A stretch of DNA of 64,000 bases from an uncultured Prevotellamassilia sp. (lineage in GTDB: Bacteria > Bacteroidota > Bacteroidia > Bacteroidales > Bacteroidaceae), in the NCBI GenBank assembly GCA_934255485.1, contig CAKQOG010000009.1, positions 17,203-81,202 on the forward strand, read 5' to 3'. Positions 43,384 to 52,206 of the stretch are shown here, piece by piece. How positions within the stretch are numbered: the first letter of the stretch is position 1; the number at the start of each line of letters is the position of its first letter. The notes under the pieces were generated by a model. That model was not told where the DNA came from and searched no databases. It saw only the letters and a program-made list of their open reading frames with translations. The translations under genes and the position numbers were made by a program.

Positions 43384-44373
43384 ATGAACAAACTATATAT
43401 GCTTATTTACTTGTCTGCCATAGTTCTGTTTGCAGCTTGTGGCCCTGGCAAAGACCGTATACGTTTTGAAGGGACACTCACCAATATCAACGATGCAGAG
43501 TTCTATATTTACAGCGAAGATGGTGCTTTCGATGGCATCGACACAGTGAAAATTTCTGATGGCAAGTTTGTATACGAACGCAAAATGACTGCGCCCGCAG
43601 TGCTCACACTACTCTATCCTAATTTTACGCAAACCTACATTGTTGTTGAGCCTGGAAACACCGTAAAGATGAAAGGCGATGCCTCTAAAATAGGCGAAGC
43701 ACAAGTTAGCGGTACCGAGCAAAACGAATTACTCTCAGACTTCCGCATAAAGCATGCCAACGATGCACCAAGTACACAACGCCTGGCAGCAGCGCAGTTT
43801 GTTCGCGAAAACATTAAAACGCTTGCAGCAGTTGCTGTGTTCAGAAAGTACTTTGCTAACAAGCAAACACCCGATGCAAACACCGCTTTACAATTGCTCG
43901 ATATGCTTAAAAAAGCACAGCCATCTGAGCGTGCAGTAAGTTTTCTCGACCAGTTTTACCGTCCGATTTTTTTGAATGGCGAAGGAGAGCCATTGCCCAA
44001 ATTCAGTGCACAAACACTCGACGGACAGACCATAACAACCGATACATACAAAGGCAAAAACCTTGTTATAGCCTGTGTGGGAACTTGGCAAAGTGATAGT
44101 CGCCCACTACTGATGAACTTGCGTCGTAAGCTAAAAAGCATGAACGGAAAGTGGCAATGCCTTGTTGTGTCGCTCGATGTAGACCATGCCGTATTACGCT
44201 CATCGTTAAAGAACGATAGCATAGCATTCCCTACCATCTGCGACCGTCAAGCGTTCAATTCGCCTCTTGTCAAGGCACTTGGCCTACATTATGTTCCCTC
44301 GTTGATGCTTGTTAATGCACAAGGCAAAATTGTGCAACGCGACGTTGTAAAGATTGAAGATGCAAAGTTTTAA
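43384..44373 (+). CDS. DUF4369/thioredoxin-fold lipoprotein lacking redox cysteines
   Basis: The 329-residue protein has a lipoprotein signal (FAACG, C19), an N-terminal DUF4369-like beta domain (about 25-120: FEGTLTNINDAEFYIYSEDGAFDGIDTV) and a C-terminal AhpC/TSA-Redoxin thioredoxin fold (about 200-329). The strand where the WCxxC motif should be reads ACVGTWQSDSRPLL, so neither catalytic cysteine is there. The cis-Pro loop (HYVPSLMLVN) and the final strand are kept. Active relatives in Bacteroidetes are TlpA-like disulfide reductases. This copy probably binds or scaffolds rather than catalyses. The YifB-like ATPase gene starts 19 bases after its stop. Confidence 0.82.
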   Translation: MNKLYMLIYLSAIVLFAACGPGKDRIRFEGTLTNINDAEFYIYSEDGAFDGIDTVKISDGKFVYERKMTAPAVLTLLYPNFTQTYIVVEPGNTVKMKGDASKIGEAQVSGTEQNELLSDFRIKHANDAPSTQRLAAAQFVRENIKTLAAVAVFRKYFANKQTPDANTALQLLDMLKKAQPSERAVSFLDQFYRPIFLNGEGEPLPKFSAQTLDGQTITTDTYKGKNLVIACVGTWQSDSRPLLMNLRRKLKSMNGKWQCLVVSLDVDHAVLRSSLKNDSIAFPTICDRQAFNSPLVKALGLHYVPSLMLVNAQGKIVQRDVVKIEDAKF

Positions 44374-44391
44374 ATAACCCCTATATAGCCT

Positions 44392-45951
44392 ATGTTAGCC
44401 ACCATACACACCTCTGCCGTAAATGGATTAGCAGCCATGCCCGTGTTTCTTGAAGTGAATGCCACCGAGTTACATTCACAAGAGGATAAAACGCTCTTCC
44501 TTATGGTGGGGCTACCCGACAACGCCGTTCGTGAGAGCAAACTGCGAGTTGAAGGAGCATTGCAAAACAGTGGCTACATACTACCTACCTGCGAAAAGTA
44601 CACCGTTAATTTTGCACCTGCCGATGTACGCAAAGAGGGGTCGGGCTATGATCTACCACTTGCAATTGGCATATTAGCATCGCTCAAGCGCATACCTACC
44701 GACAAGTTAAAGCGCTATGTTTTTGTAGGAGAGTTGGGGTTAGACGGCTCTATCCGTGCCGTTAAGGGTGCACTCTCAATAGCTATTAAGGCACGCGAAC
44801 AAGGTTTTGAGGCTCTATTTGTACCTAAGGAAAACGAACGCGAGGCAGCAGTTGTAAACAAGTTAAAGGTGTATGGTGTGAGCCATTTGTCGCAAGTGGT
44901 AGAGTTTATTATGGGCAAAACCTTACTACAACCCACCATTGTAAACACTCGCGAGGAGTTTTATGCAGCCCAAGCCAATTGCCCTTACGACTTTGCCGAT
45001 GTAAAGGGGCAAGAAACTGTTAAACGGGCTTTTGAGGTGGCAGCAGCTGGCGGTCACAACATCATTTTGATTGGTTCGCCTGGCTGCGGTAAGAGCATGA
45101 TGGCCAAACGAGTCCCCTCAATTTTACCCCAGCTCACCTTGTCCGAGAGTCTTGAAACCACACAAATACATTCTGTTGCAGGCACCCTTGGTAGCCAAAC
45201 ATCACTCATTGCACAACGTCCATTCCGTTCGCCTCATCACACCATATCAGACGTGGCACTTATAGGCGGTGGAGCCACCTATAAACCTGGTGAAATAAGT
45301 TTGGCCCACAACGGAGTACTATTTCTTGACGAGTTACCAGAGTTTTCACGCACCGCATTAGAGACCCTCCGACAACCGCTCGAAGACCGCGAAATAACCA
45401 TATCGCGCGCCAAATACACCGCTACCCTCCCCTGTTCGTTTATGCTTGTGGCAAGCATGAACCCTTGTCCATGCGGCTACTACAACGACCCCACTCACCG
45501 CTGCACTTGTTCACCCGCACAGGTGCAACGCTACATGAGCAAAATTTCGGGTCCATTGCTCGACCGCATTGATATACAGATAGAAGTTGCCCCCGTGTCG
45601 GTAGACCAATTGGCCAAAGCGCCACAAGGCGAACCAAGTGCGTCGATACGCGAGCGTGTAATAGCAGCACGAGCCATACAAACTGAGCGATACAAAGAGG
45701 TAAAATCCGTGCATTGCAACGCACAGATGACACGTGCCATGCTCGAAAAATATGCCGTGCTCGATGCCGAAGCAAACGATGCACTCACACGTGCCATGCG
45801 CCTCCACAACCTTTCGGCACGTGCCTACGACCGTATACTTAAAGTGGCACGAACCATTGCCGACCTTGCCCACTCTGAGCAAATTAAATCATCGCATATC
45901 AAAGAGGCCATAGGCTACCGCAGTCTCGATAGAGCGGATTGGGGAGAATAA
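44392..45951 (+). CDS. YifB/ComM family Mg-chelatase-like AAA ATPase
   Basis: The 519-residue cytoplasmic ATPase is of the YifB (ComM) type, needed in some naturally competent species to extend heteroduplex during transformation. The N-terminal Lon-protease-like domain (1-170) has GLPDNAVRESKLRVEGAL. The AAA core contains Walker A GSPGCGKSMMAKR, Walker B LFLDELPEF, the family signature HHTISDVALIGGGA and MNPCPCGYYNDP. A C-terminal Mg-chelatase domain follows. Most Bacteroidetes carry it. No competence genes are nearby. Confidence 0.93.
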   Translation: MLATIHTSAVNGLAAMPVFLEVNATELHSQEDKTLFLMVGLPDNAVRESKLRVEGALQNSGYILPTCEKYTVNFAPADVRKEGSGYDLPLAIGILASLKRIPTDKLKRYVFVGELGLDGSIRAVKGALSIAIKAREQGFEALFVPKENEREAAVVNKLKVYGVSHLSQVVEFIMGKTLLQPTIVNTREEFYAAQANCPYDFADVKGQETVKRAFEVAAAGGHNIILIGSPGCGKSMMAKRVPSILPQLTLSESLETTQIHSVAGTLGSQTSLIAQRPFRSPHHTISDVALIGGGATYKPGEISLAHNGVLFLDELPEFSRTALETLRQPLEDREITISRAKYTATLPCSFMLVASMNPCPCGYYNDPTHRCTCSPAQVQRYMSKISGPLLDRIDIQIEVAPVSVDQLAKAPQGEPSASIRERVIAARAIQTERYKEVKSVHCNAQMTRAMLEKYAVLDAEANDALTRAMRLHNLSARAYDRILKVARTIADLAHSEQIKSSHIKEAIGYRSLDRADWGE

Positions 45952-46093
45952 TTTTATCGCTAAAACGCCCCATACAAATCCGACAAATTGACCAATATTT
46001 TTTGTACTGATTTTTATTCAAAACAGAACGTCACAAGGGGTAAAATAGGATTAAAATTGCGCTCTATACCCCACTCAGCACTGCATAAACAAC

Positions 46094-46201
46094 AAGAATA
46101 CGTATTCTTAGGTCATAAGAATACGCATCCTTCCCCCACAAGGATACGTGTTTTTGCACCATAAGAACACGTATCCTTATGGTGCAAAAACACGTATTCT
46201 T
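46094..46201. repeat. Five-unit 23-bp-periodic palindromic repeat array
   Basis: Five 16-bp units begin at 46094, 46117, 46140, 46163 and 46186, exactly 23 apart. They are AAGAATACGTATTCTT (a perfect palindrome), AAGAATACGCATCCTT, AAGGATACGTGTTTTT, AAGAACACGTATCCTT and AAAAACACGTATTCTT. The 7-base spacers are AGGTCAT, CCCCCAC, GCACCAT and ATGGTGC; the last two are reverse complements of each other. Units match the array at 3913-3997. Confidence 0.9.
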
Positions 46202-46556
46202 GTGCTATTAAGGCACGTTAGCATGCACTATACAAACAAATAGCTATTGATTATCAGAACCTTACGTAAAACTCTCATATTTTTGATAAATCAGATAAAA
46301 TGTGATGGCGATTAAAAACAATCAATTCTCAAGCAATTACATTTTTAGCATTAAGGAAAAATTGACCAATCTGCGAAACGTTTTACTTACACAAAGAAGC
46401 AGATTTCTATCAACATATATGGTCATGACATAACAATCATTCTGCTCCCCTCCAAGCCATTTATGTAGAACCATTGTTTCATGCTCAAAAGTTCATAAAA
46501 TCATGAAAACTAAATAAAAGTAGCTGCAAATAAGCATAAACTCCGAAATAAATTGC

Positions 46557-46564
46557 TATTTTTG
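46557..46564 (+). promoter_or_regulatory. -7 element of pnp
   Basis: TATTTTTG, followed by C, matches TAnnTTTG and lies 53 bases upstream of the pnp ATG. There is no clear -33 box. Confidence 0.55.
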
Positions 46565-46617
46565 CACGTTTCTTATAGGTAAAAAGAATTAAAGAACTAT
46601 TTCATAACTACAATCAG

Positions 46618-48840
46618 ATGAACGTGATAACCAAAACCGTTTCGCTTCCTGATGGTCGTACCATTAGCATCGAAACAGGAAAATTGGCTAAACAAGCAGA
46701 TGGTGCAGTGATGCTCAGAATGAACAACACCATGCTTTTAGCCACCGTTTGTGCCGCAAAGACCGCTCAACCTGGCACAGACTTTATGCCCCTACAGTGT
46801 GACTACAAAGAGAAATATAGCGCAGCCGGACGTTTCCCTGGTGGCTTCACCAAGCGCGAAGGACGCGCAGGCGACTACGAAATTTTAACTTCTCGTCTTG
46901 TAGACCGTGCCTTGCGTCCACTCTTCCCTGCCGACTATCACTGCGAGGTGTATGTAAACATCACGCTCTTCTCTGCTGATGGTGTAGATATGCCAGATGC
47001 TTTGGCAGGTTTTGCAGCATCGGCTGCACTCGCTGCAAGCGACATTCCTTTTGAAGGTCCTATCTCAGAGGTTCGCGTAGCTCGCATCAATGGCGAATAC
47101 GTTATCAACCCAACATTTGAGCAACTCAAAAACGCTGATATGGACATCATGGTCGGCGCTACCGAAGAGAACATCATGATGGTGGAAGGCGAAATGGACG
47201 AAGTGCCTGAAAGCGCATTGCTCGACGCCTTGAAAGCTGCACACGAGGCCATTAAGCCAATGTGCCAATTGCAAAAGGAACTCTCTAAGGAACTTGGTAC
47301 CGACGTAAAACGCGAATACTGCGACGAAGTAAACGACGAGGAACTACGCCAACAAGTAAAAGACGAGTGCTACCAACCTGCATACGCTATTGCCGAAGCT
47401 GGCGACCACGATAAGCACGAACGCGAAGATGCCTTTACGCAAATACGCGAGGACTTTAAGGAACGCTACGCTGCTGCTCACCCCGAACTCTCTGCTGAGG
47501 AATTGGAAGAAAAAAATGCTATGGTAGACCGCTACTATCACGATGTTGAGCGTGATGCCATGCGTCGTTGCATCCTCGATGAGGGTAAGCGTCTTGACGG
47601 ACGTAAGACTACCGATATCCGTCCTATTTGGTGCGAGGTGTCACCTCTGCCCATGCCTCATGGTTCGGCAATCTTTACTCGTGGCGAAACACAAGCACTT
47701 GCCACTTGTACACTCGGCACTAAGCTCGACGAAAAGATGGTAGACGACGTACTCGACAAGAGCTACATGCGCTTCCTTCTTCACTACAACTTCCCTCCTT
47801 TCTCAACAGGCGAAGCTAAGGCGCAACGTGGTGTTGGCCGTCGTGAAATTGGTCACGGTCACCTTGCTTGGCGTGCACTTAAGGGTCAAATTCCTGCCGA
47901 CTATCCCTACACCGTACGTGTAGTAAGCGATATTCTTGAGTCTAATGGTTCATCGTCAATGGCAACAGTATGCGCTGGTACATTGGCATTGATGGATGCT
48001 GGTGTGCCCATCAAGGCTCCTGTTAGCGGCATTGCAATGGGACTTATCAAAAATCCAGGCGAAGATAAATACGCTATTTTGAGCGATATTCTTGGCGATG
48101 AAGACCACCTTGGTGATATGGACTTTAAGACCACTGGTACTGCTAAGGGTCTTACAGCTACTCAAATGGATATTAAGTGCGATGGCTTGTCTTACGAAAT
48201 CCTTGAGAAGGCTCTTAACCAAGCAAAACAAGCTCGCGAACACATCCTTGGCAAGTTGCTCGAAACTATGCCAGAACCTCGTGCCGAACTCAAACCACAC
48301 GTTCCACGCATCGAAGCATTTGAAATTCCTAAAGAGTTTATCGGTGCAGTAATTGGCCCAGGCGGTAAGATTATCCAGGGCATGCAAGAGGAGACAGGTG
48401 CAACTATCACTATTGAAGAAGATGGTGGTGTGGGCAAGATTCAAGTTTCAGGTCCTAACAAAGATAGCATAGACGCTGCTGTAGCAAAAATACGTGCCAT
48501 TGTTGCTATACCCGAAGTTGGCGAAGTATACGATGCCAAAGTAGTGAGCATCATGCCTTATGGTTGCTTTGTAGAGTTTATGCCAGGCAAAGAAGGCTTG
48601 CTACATATCTCTGAAATAGCATGGAAACGTCTTGAAAGCGTTGAAGAAGCCGGCATTAAAGAAGGCGACACCATCAAGGTGAAGCTCCTTGAGATAGACG
48701 AGAAAACAGGTAAGTTCCGCCTCTCACACCGCGTGCTCGAAGAAAAGCCAGAGGGTTGGGAAGAACGCCCTGCTCGTCGTCCACGTCGTGAAGGTAGCGA
48801 AGGCCATGCACCACGCCGCCCACGTCGCGAACAAAACTAA
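46618..48840 (+). CDS. pnp: Polynucleotide phosphorylase
   Basis: PNPase is a phosphorolytic 3'-5' exoribonuclease central to RNA decay. The 740-residue protein has two RNase PH domains, with RFPGGFTKREGR in the first and FPPFSTGEAKAQRGVGRREIGHG in the second. A helical linker joins them, and the acidic catalytic segment is KCDGLSYE with its surroundings. The KH domain (about residues 575-640) shows IGAVIGPGGKIIQGM. The S1 domain follows (about 642-712), with YGCFVEFMPGKEGLLHISEI. The C-terminus adds an Arg-rich tail (ARRPRREGSEG). A hairpin terminator lies at 48918-48959. Confidence 0.97.
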   Translation: MNVITKTVSLPDGRTISIETGKLAKQADGAVMLRMNNTMLLATVCAAKTAQPGTDFMPLQCDYKEKYSAAGRFPGGFTKREGRAGDYEILTSRLVDRALRPLFPADYHCEVYVNITLFSADGVDMPDALAGFAASAALAASDIPFEGPISEVRVARINGEYVINPTFEQLKNADMDIMVGATEENIMMVEGEMDEVPESALLDALKAAHEAIKPMCQLQKELSKELGTDVKREYCDEVNDEELRQQVKDECYQPAYAIAEAGDHDKHEREDAFTQIREDFKERYAAAHPELSAEELEEKNAMVDRYYHDVERDAMRRCILDEGKRLDGRKTTDIRPIWCEVSPLPMPHGSAIFTRGETQALATCTLGTKLDEKMVDDVLDKSYMRFLLHYNFPPFSTGEAKAQRGVGRREIGHGHLAWRALKGQIPADYPYTVRVVSDILESNGSSSMATVCAGTLALMDAGVPIKAPVSGIAMGLIKNPGEDKYAILSDILGDEDHLGDMDFKTTGTAKGLTATQMDIKCDGLSYEILEKALNQAKQAREHILGKLLETMPEPRAELKPHVPRIEAFEIPKEFIGAVIGPGGKIIQGMQEETGATITIEEDGGVGKIQVSGPNKDSIDAAVAKIRAIVAIPEVGEVYDAKVVSIMPYGCFVEFMPGKEGLLHISEIAWKRLESVEEAGIKEGDTIKVKLLEIDEKTGKFRLSHRVLEEKPEGWEERPARRPRREGSEGHAPRRPRREQN

Positions 48841-48917
48841 AAAGGTTTGTAACTATAAAGTTTTAAGCACTTTTAGGCATTCACACGAAATTGAATGAAA
48901 GAAAGCCATAGATGGTT

Positions 48918-48959
48918 GAAGGTCCCTTGTTGTGAAACATTCACATACAAGGGACCTTC
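48918..48959 (+). terminator. pnp terminator
   Basis: Perfect 13-bp arms GAAGGTCCCTTGT (48918-48930) and ACAAGGGACCTTC (48947-48959) have a 16-base loop. AT-rich DNA follows, without a strong T-run. Confidence 0.75.
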
Positions 48960-49052
48960 ATTATTTAGGAAGGTTATCCGTAGCAACCAATTTAGGGTGT
49001 ATCAGTTACGAAATAACCACTCATTTTCAAACAACATCGCCTTTTTTTATTG

Positions 49053-49060
49053 TAAATTTG
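49053..49060 (+). promoter_or_regulatory. -7 element of the GT39 cassette
   Basis: TAAATTTG, followed by C, matches TAnnTTTG and lies 24 bases before the ATG at 49085. This rules out the in-frame ATG at 48932. Confidence 0.6.
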
Positions 49061-49084
49061 CACCATAACCCTTTTATTATAACA

Positions 49085-50803
49085 ATGCAACTACAAAATA
49101 AGTCTTTATCCATCACATGGGTCCTTGCCCTTATGTGCTTTATCACCTTATTCCTTTTTCTTGGCGACACGCTCTTCAACACTCGTGGTGAACCGCGCGA
49201 GGCTGTGGTTGCACTTTCTATGCTGAAAGAAGGAAACTGGATATTGCCCATCAACAATGGGGTGGACATGGCATATAAACCGCCATTTTTTCACTGGTTA
49301 ATAGCTCTTTTCTCATTGCCCATAGGCCACGTTACGGAATATACATCGCGCCTACCATCGGCACTGGCACTGAGCGTTATGACCATTGCAACTTACAAGT
49401 TTTTTGCCAAGAGGTCGGGGCAGAGCATAGCATTGCTCACCGCCTTTGTGCTACTTACCAACTTCGAGGTGCATCGTGCAGGTGTGGCTTGTAGGGTTGA
49501 CATGGTGCTAACTTGCATGATGGTATTGTCGCTCTATCAGTTGTATAAATGGGTGGAAAACAACATGAAAGGTCTGCCTATATGGGCCATATTGTGCTTG
49601 AGTGGTGCATTTTTAAGCAAAGGTCCTGTGGGTGCTGCACTCCCGCTATTAGTTGTGGCTATTTATGCACTCATCAAGGGCAAAAAATTGTGGATTATCG
49701 TTTGGCACTTTGCCGTTGTAGGAGTGCTATCGCTCATCATTCCGCTCGCATGGTACGTGGCTGCATACAACGAAGGCGGACAACGTTTTCTTGACTTGAT
49801 ATACGAAGAGAACGTCTTACGCTTGCTTGGCAAGATGAGCTACGAGAGCCACATCAATCCGTGGTATTACAATGTGATGACTGTTGTTACAGGGTTTATT
49901 CCCTACACATTGGTGCTTTTGGCTGCGGCTTTTGTTGTAAAGTGGAAAAAAGTATTTGCTAAAAATAAAGCGACTTTTACCAATTTGAAAACGTTTGTTG
50001 CAAAGGTTAAGAACATGGACAATGCGCAACTATTCGCCTTGCTTAGTTTTGCCATTATCTTTGTGTTCTACTGCATTCCTAAGAGCAAACGTAGCGTTTA
50101 TCTATTGCCCATCTACCCTTTTCTATCGTTCTATATTGCACAATTCATGCTATGGTTGAAACGAGAGCATGCAGTGCTTCTTAGAGGTTTTGGATGGCTA
50201 TTGGTTGGCATTGCTTGTTTGCTCACAATTACCTACGTATGCATAACATTAGGCATTATACCTATGTCTGTTATGGCACATGGCAAACATGCAGCAGAGA
50301 ACCTTGCCATGCTATTGGCTATTCGATACACACCACTCAACTTTATGCAATGGATAGCATTTATTATGCCTTTAGTGGGTGTTTACTACTTTCGCAAACA
50401 GTCGCCATTAGTGTGTACAATCGTAGTGGTGTTCAGCATATTCTTTGCATTAGACGGCATGTATCAGCCCCTTGTTCTCAACACTAAAAGCGACAAGCCA
50501 CAGGCCGACTACATAGCACAAATTGCTCCTAAAGGTAAGATTTACTCTTATCGCACAGACGTTGTGCCAGGCAATCCACTCCACCCTTTCACCATCAACT
50601 TCTATTTGGGCGACCGCGTAGTGCCTTTTGAAGCTGCACATCCTGCCGAGGGCTTGCTCCTTGTGGGAAACGACGAGATTACTGACTGGTGTAAAGCTAA
50701 TCCCAACTATCAAGTTACATTGGTAAGGGACTTTAACCACCGCAGTTGCGACGACCACAAACTATTGAAATTGTATAGATTTAAACAAGCGGTGGCAAAC
50801 TAA
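49085..50803 (+). CDS. GT39/ArnT-like polyprenyl-phosphate sugar transferase
   Basis: The 572-residue integral membrane protein belongs to the GT39/83 group (dolichyl-/undecaprenyl-phosphate-sugar glycosyltransferases, ArnT-like). It has about 12 spans. The acidic first periplasmic loop is diagnostic: DTLFNTRGEPREAVVAL and MAYKPPFFHWL, with further loops NFEVHRAGVACRVDM and SKGPVGAALPL. It takes sugar from a polyprenyl-phosphate carrier and transfers it to an acceptor on the outer face of the inner membrane. GtrA- and GtrB-type genes follow within 15 bases and by overlap, so the three likely work as one cassette. The acceptor could be lipid A, O-antigen or a protein. Confidence 0.88.
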   Translation: MQLQNKSLSITWVLALMCFITLFLFLGDTLFNTRGEPREAVVALSMLKEGNWILPINNGVDMAYKPPFFHWLIALFSLPIGHVTEYTSRLPSALALSVMTIATYKFFAKRSGQSIALLTAFVLLTNFEVHRAGVACRVDMVLTCMMVLSLYQLYKWVENNMKGLPIWAILCLSGAFLSKGPVGAALPLLVVAIYALIKGKKLWIIVWHFAVVGVLSLIIPLAWYVAAYNEGGQRFLDLIYEENVLRLLGKMSYESHINPWYYNVMTVVTGFIPYTLVLLAAAFVVKWKKVFAKNKATFTNLKTFVAKVKNMDNAQLFALLSFAIIFVFYCIPKSKRSVYLLPIYPFLSFYIAQFMLWLKREHAVLLRGFGWLLVGIACLLTITYVCITLGIIPMSVMAHGKHAAENLAMLLAIRYTPLNFMQWIAFIMPLVGVYYFRKQSPLVCTIVVVFSIFFALDGMYQPLVLNTKSDKPQADYIAQIAPKGKIYSYRTDVVPGNPLHPFTINFYLGDRVVPFEAAHPAEGLLLVGNDEITDWCKANPNYQVTLVRDFNHRSCDDHKLLKLYRFKQAVAN

Positions 50804-50818
50804 CTGCCATTAAACTTC

Positions 50819-51190
50819 ATGAACAAACGTACGCTTAACGAGGCTGTGCGGTTTGCCTTCGTTGGCGGATTGGCTACAGTTTTACATTATGGCATCTACC
50901 TTGTGCTGCAAAGATTCTTACAAGTGGATCTTGCTTATACAATAGGGTATATCACAAGTTTTATAGCTAACTTTTATCTTACTGCTTATTTTACTTTCCA
51001 CAGCTCTCCATCATGGAAAAAGCTGATGGGCATGGGGGGAGCTCATGCCATCAACTACATACTACACATTACGCTACTAAATGTGTTTTTATGGATTGGC
51101 ATAAGCAAGACGTATGCTCCAATACCTGTATTTGCCATAGCCATCCCCATAAACTTTATATTAGTTAGATTTGTTTTTAAAAAGAAATGA
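50819..51190 (+). CDS. GtrA family membrane protein (polyprenyl-phosphate-sugar flippase)
   Basis: The 123-residue protein has four predicted membrane spans and the GtrA start EAVRFAFVGGLATVLHYGIY. SFIANFYLTAYFTF is the conserved family motif. GtrA proteins are thought to flip undecaprenyl-phosphate-linked sugars across the inner membrane. Its last bases overlap the start of the GT2 gene by 4 (ATGA), showing translational coupling. Confidence 0.9.
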   Translation: MNKRTLNEAVRFAFVGGLATVLHYGIYLVLQRFLQVDLAYTIGYITSFIANFYLTAYFTFHSSPSWKKLMGMGGAHAINYILHITLLNVFLWIGISKTYAPIPVFAIAIPINFILVRFVFKKK

Positions 51191-52128
51191 AACAGATTGC
51201 TATCATCGTACCGTGCTTCAATGAAGAGGCTGTGCTAACCGAAACTATCAAACGCCTTAACGAAGAGGTTAAGGTAATTGAAAAAAGAGCAGACATAGCC
51301 TCTGTAAAAATTGTGTTTATAAACGACGGAAGCAAAGACAGCACATGGGAAATCATAACGCAACATGCTACTACTAATCCACACATAAGTGGAATCTGTT
51401 TGGCTCACAACGTGGGACACCAACAAGCGCTTTGGGTGGGACTTGAATGGGCAGCCTCACACGTTGATGCGGCTATTACCATCGATGCCGACCTTCAAGA
51501 CGACGTGAAGGCTATCAGCCAAATGATAGACCTTTATTGCAAAGATATTGATGTTGTATATGGCGTACGCAAGGAGCGTAAAACCGACACGTGGTTTAAG
51601 CGTACAACGGCTCAAAGCTTCTACAAGCTCATGCAGTCTATGGGGTGTAACGTTGTTTACAACCATGCCGACTTTCGCCTAATGAGCAAGCGAGCACTGC
51701 AAGCACTTATGGCATATCCCGAACGTAACCTATTTTTGCGTGGCATGGTAGCGTCTTTGGGCTTCTCAACTGCTATGGTATATTACGACCGCGCAGAGCG
51801 CTTTGCTGGCGAATCTAAGTATCCACTTCACAAAATGTTGAGCTTTGCAGCCGATGGAATTACTTCTTTTTCTGTACGCCCTTTGCAATACATCACTTTC
51901 CTTGGATTGGCATGTATGCTCATCTCTATATGTGCCATTGTTTATGGCATTGCCATGTACTTTGAGGGGAAAGCCATTGTGGGATGGACCTCTCAACTGG
52001 TTAGTATATGGTTTATTGGCGGAGCTATTCTCTTGGCTTGTGGCATTATTGGCGAGTATGTAGGCAAAATTTATACAGAGGTTAAACGCCGTCCTCGTTA
52101 TTTCATTGACAAAACCATTGGACTTTAA
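51187..52128 (+). CDS. GT2 family polyprenyl-phosphate sugar synthase (GtrB/DPM1-like)
   Basis: The 313-residue protein has a GT2 catalytic domain (about 1-220) and two C-terminal membrane spans (LGLACMLISICAIVYGIAMYF, LVSIWFIGGAILLACGI). Nucleotide-sugar motifs are VFINDGSKDST and DADLQDD (DxD). It transfers sugar from a nucleotide donor to undecaprenyl phosphate at the cytoplasmic face. GtrA would flip this lipid-sugar and the GT39 protein would use it. The overlap with gtrA confirms one operon. The sugar (glucose, GlcNAc, or other) cannot be told from sequence. Confidence 0.92.
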   Translation: MKQIAIIVPCFNEEAVLTETIKRLNEEVKVIEKRADIASVKIVFINDGSKDSTWEIITQHATTNPHISGICLAHNVGHQQALWVGLEWAASHVDAAITIDADLQDDVKAISQMIDLYCKDIDVVYGVRKERKTDTWFKRTTAQSFYKLMQSMGCNVVYNHADFRLMSKRALQALMAYPERNLFLRGMVASLGFSTAMVYYDRAERFAGESKYPLHKMLSFAADGITSFSVRPLQYITFLGLACMLISICAIVYGIAMYFEGKAIVGWTSQLVSIWFIGGAILLACGIIGEYVGKIYTEVKRRPRYFIDKTIGL

Positions 52129-52133
52129 AAAGT

Positions 52134-52177
52134 AAATAGGTGTTCATAGTTGATATAGTAGCTTTGAACACCTATTT
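52134..52177. terminator. Hairpin between the GT2 gene and the DUF6377 gene
   Basis: Perfect 13-bp arms AAATAGGTGTTCA (52134-52146) and TGAACACCTATTT (52165-52177) surround an 18-base loop. It ends the GtrB cassette and lies before the stop of the convergent DUF6377 gene. It shares TAGGTGTTCA with hairpins near 8.8 and 10.3 kb. Confidence 0.85.
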
Positions 52178-52206
52178 GTCATATTTTCTTAGCTTATAAA
52201 AAGGGC

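Larger units (their letters stand above)
45952..46617. other. Intergenic region with 23-bp palindrome array and pnp promoter
   Basis: A 666-base gap with no convincing gene. It contains the five-unit repeat array (46094-46201), AT-rich leader DNA, and the pnp -7 element at 46557-46564. Confidence 0.6.

Noticed and set aside
46094..46201. CRISPR array
   Set aside because: Repeat 16 bp, spacer 7 bp, period 23 bp and imperfect palindromes do not match a CRISPR (repeat at least 21 bp with spacer about 30 bp), and no cas gene is in the window.
47956..48444. 162-codon minus-strand ORF inside pnp
   Set aside because: It is antisense to the conserved PNPase region, without any family signature.
48932..49084. 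N-terminal extension of the GT39 gene from the ATG at 48932
   Set aside because: It starts inside the pnp terminator hairpin and overlaps the -7 element at 49053-49060.
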